This document shows positions 57,012 to 64,000 of a stretch of 64,000 nucleotides of DNA, in pieces. The DNA is taken from assembly GCA_965232575.1 (NCBI GenBank), contig CBDDPZ010000008.1, positions 930,001 through 994,000 of the forward strand. Direction: 5' to 3'. The DNA is from Bin5 sp965232575 (GTDB lineage Bacteria; Chloroflexota; Anaerolineae; Caldilineales; Caldilineaceae). The notes under the pieces are model-generated. The model did no database searches and was not told where the DNA came from. It saw only the letters and a list, made by a program, of their open reading frames with translations. The number at the start of each line of letters is the position of its first letter. The stretch's first letter is position 1. The position numbers and the translations under genes were made by a program.

Positions 57012-60000
57012 ATGCAGCAATCCTCCACCCATGTCGTACACGTCGAACAGGCCCAGGCGCGTCTCGAACGCCTCCTGCGTGATCATCAGGCCGAAGCCCC
57101 CTTCGCCCCTGTCACCCTCGTCGTACCAACACCCTATGCCGGACTCCACCTGCGCCGCGATATCGGCAGGCGCGGCCTCGTAAACGTTCGTTTCTTACCG
57201 CTCGCCCGCCTCGCGGAACTGCTCGGAGCCCCCAGCCTGGCAGACGCCAGCCGCCGTCCGCTCAAGCCCGCAATTGAATTTGCCGCCGTCCGCAGTGTGG
57301 CCAGCGAGGCCGCAGGCGAGCTTGAACCCTTCCGCGCCCATCCCTCCTTCCACAAAAGCCTGCGCGCGACATTCCGGGATCTTCGCTCCGCCGTTCCTGA
57401 CACACTCGCCAGGCTCGAACGACGCGGGGGAATTTCTGGCGAAATCGTCCGGCTGTTCACACGCTATCGCGACCGCACCAAGGCATACTACGACCGGGAA
57501 GCGCTCGCAGAAGCCGCCGCCGAGGCCGTGCGTACCGGTCGCGCCGGCGCCGCCCTCAACTCGCTCGGCCTCGTTATCGCCTACCTGCCGCGCACCCTGA
57601 CGCCCGCCGAGCAGCGCCTGTTCGACGCGCTCCGCGACGCACAGAACTGCGAGATGATACTGGCCGCCACCGGCGATCCGGAGGCCGACAGTGTCCTCCC
57701 CAACACGGCATCGCCGCTGCCTGCGCCCTCGCCGCCGACCCCACCTCAGACGCATCTGCTCGTCGCATCCGACACCGGCGAAGAGGTGCGCAGCGTGGTC
57801 CGGTCGGTCGCTTCCGCCGCCCACGCGGGTACCCCCTTCCACCGCATCGCGATCCTGTACTGGCAACGGGAGCCGTATGCCGCGCTCATCGCCGAACAGC
57901 TCGCCGCCGCGAACATCCCCATCGCCGGCCCGTCGACCGAAAATCTGGCCGCGACCCCGGTCGGGCGCATGCTCACAGGCATCGTCGATCTTGCCGGCAG
58001 CGACCTGCCCAGAGAAGAAGTGATGCGCTGGCTCACCTCTTGTCCCGTCAAAGCCCAATCGGCCGCATTCAGCCCCTCGCGTTGGGACGAAATTTCGCGT
58101 GAAGCGGGCGTCGTCGCCGGCATTGAGCAGTGGCGCGACCGCCTGGCGCACTATGCGACGCGCCAGCGGCAAGCGGCCCAGGACCAGAGCGAGGATCTAT
58201 CCGAAGGCGAGGAGAGGAAGCTGGCGCAGTCAGCGGAAGAAGCGACTGCATTACGCGATTTTATGCTAAGACTGCACGATACCCTTGCCCGCGCCAATGG
58301 CTGCCAGACATGGTCGGAGTTCGTCAGTTGGGCCGAAGAGCTCATCAACCGGTATCTTGACGCAGAGTCTATTTGCGCTTCGCCGACGCCATCTGTCGGC
58401 CCTTGGCGAAGCGCAAACCCGTCGGTGGAGAAAGAGAATCTCGATTCCCTTTCCGCGGCTCTGCAAGAGCTGCTCATCCTCGATGAAGTAGAGGATGGCG
58501 CCGACATGCACGCTTTTCGGGCCGCACTCGACGGAGCGCTCAATCGAGCCGCCGCGCGGGCAGGCGCATTGGGCGAAGGCCTGTTCGTCGGCTCCGTCAG
58601 GCTCGCCGCCGGCATGCGCTTCGACGAGGTGTACCTCGTGGGCATGGTCGAGGGCCTGGTACCCGCGCAACCCCCAGACGACCCCTTGCTGCCGCAGCGG
58701 GAACGCGATCAGGCGGGACTCCCGGGCAGCTCAACCGCCGACGAGCGGTACGATTATCTCGTCGCCGCCGCGGCCGGACGCGCCCGCGTGCTTACCTTCG
58801 CCCGCGGTAACAATATCGCCCAGCGCGAGCAGCACCCGTCCCGCTGGTTTCTCGAAGAGGCCACCCGCCTATACAACTCGCCCGTCTACCCCTCGATGCT
58901 CTCCTCCCCGCGTGACCTCGTCCTACTGCGAGAACAGCCCTGGTTTGAAGAAGTGATATCGGCCCAACACGGCATCAACACCGTCGCGGCATTTGACGCT
59001 TCACCAAGGCGCGGCGGATGCGGTCGGCGAAGCGCAAAGTCGCAGCCCGCCGACATCCATGACTACGATCTCCACCGCCTGTTGCAGTGGCGGCGGCTCG
59101 GCAACCCCATCGCCACCCATCATCTCGCAAACTCGGAACCCGTTCTGGCCCGCGCCCTCGAAATGCAGCGGGCCAGGTACGCAGCGCCGCTGACGCGCTG
59201 GGACGGTGACCTCTCGTCCGCCCCTTCTCCCGCCGCACAGATCGGGCTTTCAAACAATGAGGTCTTCTCGCCCACGCGGCTGCAAACCTGGGCAACCTGC
59301 CCGTTCCGCTACTTCCTCTCCAATGTGCTCGGCATCGCCGCGCCGGAGCAGCCCGAGGAGCTAGCCACCATTTCGGCCCTGGAGCGAGGGGCGCTGCTGC
59401 ACAAGATCCTTGAACGCTTCATTCGATTTGCGCTGAGCGGACGCCATCTTTGCGCTGACGCCCGGCGGGAAGAAACAACACCGATCCGCGGAGGACGCGG
59501 AGAAACGCGGAGAACGGCAAAGACAAGGAGGGTGGAAGCGTCAAACAGGCCACTTAGCGAAGCGCAAACAGCGCAGGATCAAGGCGCCATCCCGACGCCC
59601 GACCAACCCTGGACGGACGACCATCGCCGCCAACTCATTGCCATCGCCAAACAGGAATTTCAGCTGGCCGAGCAGCGCGGCGTCACCGGAAAGCCGCTCC
59701 TCTGGGAGCTGGCCAGAAACGAAATGCTCAGCGACCTGGAAAGATTCCTCAAAGAAGACACCAAACTTCGCAAAAAGCATGGTGTATCACCCCATGCCGT
59801 CGAAAGCTCCTTTGGATTTTCCGGGAACGAAGATCACTCGACGCTGAATTCCGTCGAGTGGTCGAGCGCCAAGACCGGCGCCCTCCGCTTTCGGGGTTTT
59901 ATCGACCGCATCGACCTCTCACCGTCCGGCGATACCGCCCTCGTTCTCGACTACAAGACGGGCGGGACGAGCAGTTACGCAAACATGAACAAAGACCCCG

Positions 60001-60365
60001 TCCAGCGCGGCAAACTCCTGCAGCTGCCCGTGTATGGTCTCGCCGCCCGTCAGTTACTGGGCGAAGGGGTCGACGTGCGAGTCGCCTACTGGTTCGTGAC
60101 CGAGAAGGGAAAATTCGCAACCCGCCCTCCCACACCGAAAACGCTCGAAGAGATGCTTGACGCCTTCAGCGATGTCGTCGGTACCATAACCGATGGCATC
60201 GGAGGCCGCCTCTTTCCCGCCAATCCGGGCAAGGATGGAGGCAACTGCCGCTATTGCGACTTCAAGAATCTTTGCCCCACCCGGCGCGAGTGGCACTGGT
60301 GCCGCAAGCGCAACGATCCACGCCTGTCCGTCTACGTAACGATGGCCGACGAGGAGGCAAGCTGA
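57012..60365 (+). CDS. addB: AddB-like helicase-fold/iron-sulfur nuclease, carrying three in-frame elements
   Basis: 1117 residues. The N-terminal half resembles the degenerate UvrD-like domain of AddB (VVPTPYAGLHLRRDI; EVRSVVRSVASAAHAGTPFHRIAILY). The C-terminal nuclease has SPTRLQTWATCPFRYFL (first Cys), ALERGALLHKILERFI, ALVLDYKTGG (catalytic DxK) and the final cluster CRYCDFKNLCP. It pairs with AddA (next gene, TGATG overlap) to resect double-strand breaks. Three palindromic elements add residues ~454-469, ~661-676 and ~806-853; the last is nested and splits the nuclease domain between RFI and the following helices. Confidence 0.9.
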   Translation: MQQSSTHVVHVEQAQARLERLLRDHQAEAPFAPVTLVVPTPYAGLHLRRDIGRRGLVNVRFLPLARLAELLGAPSLADASRRPLKPAIEFAAVRSVASEAAGELEPFRAHPSFHKSLRATFRDLRSAVPDTLARLERRGGISGEIVRLFTRYRDRTKAYYDREALAEAAAEAVRTGRAGAALNSLGLVIAYLPRTLTPAEQRLFDALRDAQNCEMILAATGDPEADSVLPNTASPLPAPSPPTPPQTHLLVASDTGEEVRSVVRSVASAAHAGTPFHRIAILYWQREPYAALIAEQLAAANIPIAGPSTENLAATPVGRMLTGIVDLAGSDLPREEVMRWLTSCPVKAQSAAFSPSRWDEISREAGVVAGIEQWRDRLAHYATRQRQAAQDQSEDLSEGEERKLAQSAEEATALRDFMLRLHDTLARANGCQTWSEFVSWAEELINRYLDAESICASPTPSVGPWRSANPSVEKENLDSLSAALQELLILDEVEDGADMHAFRAALDGALNRAAARAGALGEGLFVGSVRLAAGMRFDEVYLVGMVEGLVPAQPPDDPLLPQRERDQAGLPGSSTADERYDYLVAAAAGRARVLTFARGNNIAQREQHPSRWFLEEATRLYNSPVYPSMLSSPRDLVLLREQPWFEEVISAQHGINTVAAFDASPRRGGCGRRSAKSQPADIHDYDLHRLLQWRRLGNPIATHHLANSEPVLARALEMQRARYAAPLTRWDGDLSSAPSPAAQIGLSNNEVFSPTRLQTWATCPFRYFLSNVLGIAAPEQPEELATISALERGALLHKILERFIRFALSGRHLCADARREETTPIRGGRGETRRTAKTRRVEASNRPLSEAQTAQDQGAIPTPDQPWTDDHRRQLIAIAKQEFQLAEQRGVTGKPLLWELARNEMLSDLERFLKEDTKLRKKHGVSPHAVESSFGFSGNEDHSTLNSVEWSSAKTGALRFRGFIDRIDLSPSGDTALVLDYKTGGTSSYANMNKDPVQRGKLLQLPVYGLAARQLLGEGVDVRVAYWFVTEKGKFATRPPTPKTLEEMLDAFSDVVGTITDGIGGRLFPANPGKDGGNCRYCDFKNLCPTRREWHWCRKRNDPRLSVYVTMADEEAS
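58372..58417 (+). repeat. A element, 46 bp, in frame inside addB (first)
   Basis: TTTGCGCTTCGCCGACGCC ... TTGGCGAAGCGCAAA, read as CASPTPSVGPWRSAN. Confidence 0.95.
58992..59038 (+). repeat. A-like element, 47 bp, in frame inside addB (second)
   Basis: TTTGACGCTTCACCAAGGCG ... GGTCGGCGAAGCGCAAA, read as FDASPRRGGCGRRSAK. A diverged copy with a TTTGACGC end. Confidence 0.88.
59427..59568 (+). repeat. Nested element in frame inside addB (third): D/B-type 97 bp (59449-59545) inside an A element
   Basis: The outer A element is cut exactly at its hairpin apex, after GCCATC. The inner element has CGATCCGCGGAGGACGCGG and GGTGGAAGCGTCAAA. The host remnant totals 45 bases, one fewer than an intact A element. 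The whole is read as FALSGRHL, CADARREETTPIRGG and PLSEAQ. Confidence 0.95.
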
Positions 60366-63300
60366 TGAGCACGCTTTCCGACCAGCCGGCACGCGACGCA
60401 ATCCTGGAACGCCTCGACGAAAATATGGTCGTCGAGGCAGGCGCCGGTGCCGGCAAAACACGCAGTCTCGTCGATCGCGTCGTCGCCCTCATCAAGACCG
60501 GACGGGCGAACCTGGGCGGGATCGCCGCCATCACGTTCACCGAGTCTGCCGCCGCCGAGCTGCGCGCCCGCATCGCAGAGAGCCTCGAACTGGCCGCAGA
60601 CGACACAAGCCTGCCCCAGGCGCAGCGGGAACGCTGCCTGCACGCCGTGGCAGAACTCGATCAGGCCTCAATTCAGACGCTGCACAGCTTCGCCGGCAGC
60701 CTCCTGGGCGAGCGTCCGCTGGCGGCCGGCCTGCCGCCGGGCTTCACCATCCGCGACGAGATCGAGGCCGAGATCGCGTTCGAAAATCGGTGGGCAGCAT
60801 GGCTGGACGCAACCCTCGACGACCCCGAGGCGCAGCAGGCCCTCCGCCCAGCCCTGGCCGCGGGAATGACCCTAAGCCACATGCGTTCGATCGCAGACAG
60901 TTTCCACAAGAATTACGACCTGCTCGCCGGCTTCCCGTTCGCCGACCCGTATTTGACGCCTCGCCAAGGGCCATCGCAGCCCGGCGAAAGCGAGCAGGCG
61001 TCGGAACTGCTCCCAGTGCTCGAACTGCTGCGAAGCTTTACGCTCGATTACGCCCGCGAACGGAGGGACGCCGGCCAAGTCGAGTTCCTCGACATGCTCG
61101 TCCTCGCACGCGATCTGCTCCGGGACAACATCCCTGCACGCGACCACTTTCGCGATCGTTTCACCCACATCCTCATCGACGAAATGCAGGACACCGACCC
61201 GCTGCAGGCGGAGATCGCCCTGTTCCTGGCCGAAGAGACTGACGGTCGCACAAACCCCAACGACCGTCCCCGGGACTGGCGCAAGGCGCCGCCTACCGCG
61301 GGCAAGCTCTTTGTTGTCGGCGACCCCAAACAGTCGATCTACCGCTTCCGCCGTGCCGACATTCAACAGGTCGAACAGATGCGACGAGCGGTCGGCGGAG
61401 GAAACGTCCTGCTCCAACAGAACTTCCGCTCGCTGCCGCCGGTCATCAACTGGGTCAACCATGTCTTCAGCCAGTGGATGCAGGGCGAAGCGCAAGCCGT
61501 CTACGCGCACCTCGTAACCGGCGCGCCGGATGGCCAGCCGCCCCTCGTCCGCGTCATGGGCGGAGAAGTCGAAGGGCTCGTAGGCGTCGCGCGCCGCCAG
61601 GAAGCCGAAGCCATCGCCAACGCGGTCCGGACGGCGATCGAGGAGGGCTGGCAGGTCCGTTCGGTAGACGAAGGCGGAGTCTTGCGCACTGCTTCCTACC
61701 AGGACATCTGCGTTCTGATGCCGCGCCGCACAGGCTTCGATGCCCTTGAGATCGCATTCGAAGAAGCGGGCATCCCCTTCCGGCTCGAAAGCGCCTCCCT
61801 CATCTACAATACGCAGGAGGCGCGCGACCTGCTCAACTGTCTCGCCGCCATCGACGACCCGACCGACCCGGTCGCAATCGTTGCCGCCCTGCGCTCCCCG
61901 GCTTTCGCCTGCTCCGACGCCGATCTGCTTACCTTTGTCGAAGCGGGTGGCCAGTTTGACTACCTTGCCGAAGTTTGCGCTGAGCCGACGCCATCTGCCG
62001 GCCCTTGGCGAAGCGCAAACAGCCCCCCGTCCGGCTGCGTCGCCGAAGCGCTGGCCGTCCTGCGAGAATTTCACGAACACCGCAAATGGACCGCCCCGGC
62101 CGCGCTCATCGAGCAGTTCGTGCGCGCCCGCCGGCTCCGTGAGTTGGCTCTTGATGAGCGACAGTGGCGCGAGCGCTGGACGCGTTACGGCTTCCTGATA
62201 GACCGCGCCCGCGCTTTCGCCGCGACTGGCGAAGCCTCCCTGCGCGCATTTCTCGCCTGGACCGATCGCCAGCGCGAAGAACAGGCCAGAGCGCGCGAGT
62301 CGGTCGTCCGCGAGTCCGACGCCGGCGCGGTCAGCGTGATGACCGTTCACGGCGCCAAGGGGCTTGAGTTCCCTATCGTTTTCCTGGCAGGCCTGAATGT
62401 CGGACCGAGCAACAAGGCCAGGTACGTGCTGTTCGATCGCGAAAGCGGTCGCATTGAGGTCAAAGCCGAGTTGCAGACGGCCGGCTACGCAGAGTTGCTC
62501 GACTCCGAAAAGGAGCGTGAAAAGGAGGAGGATGTGCGGGTGATCTACGTTGCCGCCACCCGCGCCCGTGATCACCTCATCGTCAGCCTCTACCGCAAAG
62601 CAGGGGACAAAAAGTCTGCGGCCGTCCACATCGAATCGTTCATGCAGGGCGCAGATCATCTCTGGCAGCGATTCGATCCCCCGGCCGCCGCATCGCGCGC
62701 CCTGGTTTCCGCTGGTGAAGAAGCGGCCGCCGATGACACTCCCGAGACGCGCCGGCACTGGCAACAACAGAGGAACGAGCTCTTCGCTTTCCGCAGCCGC
62801 CCCATTTCCGCGGCCGCCACCCGGCTCGCCCAGGATGAGAAGGAGGAACAGGAGATCCCCGACGAACCCTGGCGGCGCGGTCGCGCCGGCACCAACATCG
62901 GCCGCGCGGTTCACGCCGTTCTGCAGGTTGTCGATCTGCATACGGGCAGCGACCTCGACAAAAACGTGCAAGCGCAGGCCGCAGCCGAGGGCGTGCCCAG
63001 GCGAGCGGATGAGATCGGACGTCTCGTACAACGCGCGCTCGACAGTTCCCTCGTGCAGCGCGCGCTGGCATCGAAGCGGTTGTGGCGGGAGGCGCCTGTG
63101 GCAGGCCCCGTCGGCGACGGCATCGTTGAAGGGTTCATCGACCTCCTTTTCGAAGAAGAGGACGGCTTCGTGATCGTTGATTTCAAGACCGATGCCGTCG
63201 GCTCCGAAGAAGACGTCGAACAGGCGATGGCGCGCTACCGCCTGCAGGGCGGGGCCTACGCGCTCGCTCTGAGCAAGGCGACAGGAGTCAACGTGAAGGA

Positions 63301-63424
63301 GGTTTCGTTTCTTTTCCTCGAACCAAATCTCCAGAAATCCGTTGACAACCTCCCGCAGGCGCAGCAGGAAGCCGAAAGTGCGGCGCTGGCCTGGCTCACA
63401 AGTCCACCGCCGGCAAACCTGTAG
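60365..63424 (+). CDS. addA: AddA-like UvrD-family helicase-nuclease with an in-frame element
   Basis: 1019 residues. UvrD motifs: Walker A VVEAGAGAGKTRSLVDRV near residue 20, Ia AITFTESAAAELRARI, II ILIDEMQDTDPLQAEI, III FVVGDPKQSIYRFRRAD, V SVMTVHGAKGLEFPIVFLAG and VI VIYVAATRARDHLIVSL. The C-terminal nuclease has EGFIDLLFEEEDGFVIVDFKTDA with the D and DxK residues. ATG at 60365 overlaps the addB stop. An A element adds residues ~537-552 within the 2B-like region. A weaker element-like stretch begins near 60953. Confidence 0.93.
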   Translation: MSTLSDQPARDAILERLDENMVVEAGAGAGKTRSLVDRVVALIKTGRANLGGIAAITFTESAAAELRARIAESLELAADDTSLPQAQRERCLHAVAELDQASIQTLHSFAGSLLGERPLAAGLPPGFTIRDEIEAEIAFENRWAAWLDATLDDPEAQQALRPALAAGMTLSHMRSIADSFHKNYDLLAGFPFADPYLTPRQGPSQPGESEQASELLPVLELLRSFTLDYARERRDAGQVEFLDMLVLARDLLRDNIPARDHFRDRFTHILIDEMQDTDPLQAEIALFLAEETDGRTNPNDRPRDWRKAPPTAGKLFVVGDPKQSIYRFRRADIQQVEQMRRAVGGGNVLLQQNFRSLPPVINWVNHVFSQWMQGEAQAVYAHLVTGAPDGQPPLVRVMGGEVEGLVGVARRQEAEAIANAVRTAIEEGWQVRSVDEGGVLRTASYQDICVLMPRRTGFDALEIAFEEAGIPFRLESASLIYNTQEARDLLNCLAAIDDPTDPVAIVAALRSPAFACSDADLLTFVEAGGQFDYLAEVCAEPTPSAGPWRSANSPPSGCVAEALAVLREFHEHRKWTAPAALIEQFVRARRLRELALDERQWRERWTRYGFLIDRARAFAATGEASLRAFLAWTDRQREEQARARESVVRESDAGAVSVMTVHGAKGLEFPIVFLAGLNVGPSNKARYVLFDRESGRIEVKAELQTAGYAELLDSEKEREKEEDVRVIYVAATRARDHLIVSLYRKAGDKKSAAVHIESFMQGADHLWQRFDPPAAASRALVSAGEEAAADDTPETRRHWQQQRNELFAFRSRPISAAATRLAQDEKEEQEIPDEPWRRGRAGTNIGRAVHAVLQVVDLHTGSDLDKNVQAQAAAEGVPRRADEIGRLVQRALDSSLVQRALASKRLWREAPVAGPVGDGIVEGFIDLLFEEEDGFVIVDFKTDAVGSEEDVEQAMARYRLQGGAYALALSKATGVNVKEVSFLFLEPNLQKSVDNLPQAQQEAESAALAWLTSPPPANL
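61974..62019 (+). repeat. A element, 46 bp, in frame inside addA
   Basis: TTTGCGCTGAGCCGACGCC ... CTTGGCGAAGCGCAAA, read as CAEPTPSAGPWRSAN, one frame different from the carB and lysC copies. Confidence 0.96.
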
Positions 63425-63539
63425 CCAGCAGCTGGGCCGGCTCCCGGATGCGGCAGGCCCAACACGGCGGACTATGATTGACTGTGATTGAGGGGATTAC
63501 AGTGATTTAACTGCTGATTAACTGCGCTGTGCCGCCGGG

Positions 63540-63586
63540 TTTGCGCTGAGCCGACGCCATCCCCTGGCCATTTGGCGAAGCGCAAA
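63540..63586 (+). repeat. A element, 47-bp variant, after addA
   Basis: TTTGCGCTGAGCCGACGCC ... ATTTGGCGAAGCGCAAA, with a diverged centre, followed by a CGGGCGTCTCGCCC fragment of B-element type. Confidence 0.9.
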
Positions 63587-63608
63587 TAGCGGGCGTCTCG
63601 CCCAGGTT

Positions 63609-63647
63609 AGGGGTCAGGGGTTAGCTGTCCCCTCGCCCCTCGTCCCT
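63609..63647. repeat. F-type palindromic unit, third copy
   Basis: AGGGGTCAGGGG, TTAGCTG, then CCCCTCGCCCCT: complementary arms as at 11592 and 37001. Confidence 0.7.
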
Positions 63648-63652
63648 CTCTC

Positions 63653-64000
63653 CTACCTTTGCCGTCCCGATGGTGGCAACTCTTGACATTCGACCTGTCC
63701 ATTGCCGTCCAGTGAATCATACGCGTTGAAGATGAGCCTCGAATCGGGCGTTATGCCGGGTATGTCCCCAACCAGCGTGATTGTATCGGCACTGGGAGAA
63801 ACGACAATCGCCGCTTCCCCCATCCTTCTGAAACCGTCTTGGATTCTTCTCGAAGTATAAGCCTCCACAGTGCTCTCGATGGCCGCAGTGGTATCGCTGT
63901 CTCTGTTTTCTGGAAGGACAGTATGGGTGGCGGACATCTCGTAGTCCAGCCCAAATTGGCCGCTCTCCTGACCGGGGTCAACGTCAATCGACACTTCCCA
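63653..64000 (-). CDS. C-terminal part of an unrecognised protein, cut by the window edge
   Basis: The frame is open to the end of the window, so only the last ~116 residues are seen. They include IDVDPGQESGQFGLDYEMSA, IESTVEAYTSRRIQDGFRR and a Gly/Asp-rich ending. No family recognised; composition suits a soluble or secreted domain. Confidence 0.5.
   Translation of the reverse strand, partial: WEVSIDVDPGQESGQFGLDYEMSATHTVLPENRDSDTTAAIESTVEAYTSRRIQDGFRRMGEAAIVVSPSADTITLVGDIPGITPDSRLIFNAYDSLDGNGQVECQELPPSGRQR

Noticed and set aside
60953..60998. Possible further A element in addA (TTTGACGCCTCGCCAAGGG)
   Set aside because: Only the left half matches and the right end is not recognisable; too weak to annotate as an element.
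60872..63031. Minus-strand open frame of 719 residues
   Set aside because: Antisense to addA; long only because of high GC content.

Overview
The window is a piece of a GC-rich bacterial chromosome. An F420 pair (CofD and an FbiB-type nitroreductase), an LLM-family oxidoreductase, a xanthine/CO-dehydrogenase-type molybdoenzyme, AddAB-like nucleases and a SAM-I riboswitch ahead of lysC-hom-asd together suggest a Chloroflexota (Anaerolineae/Caldilineae-like) organism. That placement is an inference from gene content; no rRNA or tRNA gene was seen.

Layout. 127-5106: a tight, more AT-rich minus-strand operon of cytosine-C5 methyltransferase, dual GHKL ATPase/histidine kinase, receiver-domain protein and Vsr nuclease. 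5300-8579: remains of a type ISP enzyme and a frameshifted N6-adenine methylase. 8627-10310: F420 genes. 10478-11527: Uma2-family protein. 12143-18313: LLM oxidoreductase, fused FAD/[2Fe-2S] subunit, GNAT, acyltransferase and molybdopterin subunit. 18329-25387: membrane protein, nitrilase-family amidase, orphan antitoxin, and an SPFH/coiled-coil/zinc-ribbon/DUF2207 group. 25857-29460: a second AT-rich island with a MORC-like GHKL ATPase, a small helical protein and a sigma-region-4/HARE-HTH protein. 29759-33362: 2-hydroxyacid dehydrogenase, amidohydrolase-like protein, dCTP deaminase, YhhQ-type transporter. 33544-41272: carB, then riboswitch-controlled lysC-hom-asd. 41663-53397: HAD-like protein, ftsH, psuG, Cas4-like nuclease, MaoC hydratase, quinone-type oxidoreductase, M20 peptidase, lipoprotein and membrane proteins. 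53616-55832: an N6-methylase homologue that has lost its catalytic core. 57012-63424: AddB-like and AddA-like helicase-nucleases.

The most striking feature is a set of short palindromic elements scattered across the GC-rich part. They are bounded by TTTGCGCT/AGCGCAAA (or TTTGACGC/GCGCAAA) and have lengths of mostly 46, 67-70, 85 or 97 bp. They lie between genes, inside one another (up to three levels), and in frame inside conserved genes: carB, lysC, the molybdopterin subunit, psuG, the 2-hydroxyacid dehydrogenase, addB (three sites) and addA. Nearly all reading frames through them are open, most lengths are one more than a multiple of three, and each host element whose intact form is known is exactly one base short. 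This resembles the protein-inserted palindromic elements of Rickettsia but differs in sequence. A separate 58-bp inverted-repeat family (three copies) shows compensatory changes in its stem.

The two AT-rich GHKL-centred islands are the best candidates for defence or conflict systems.
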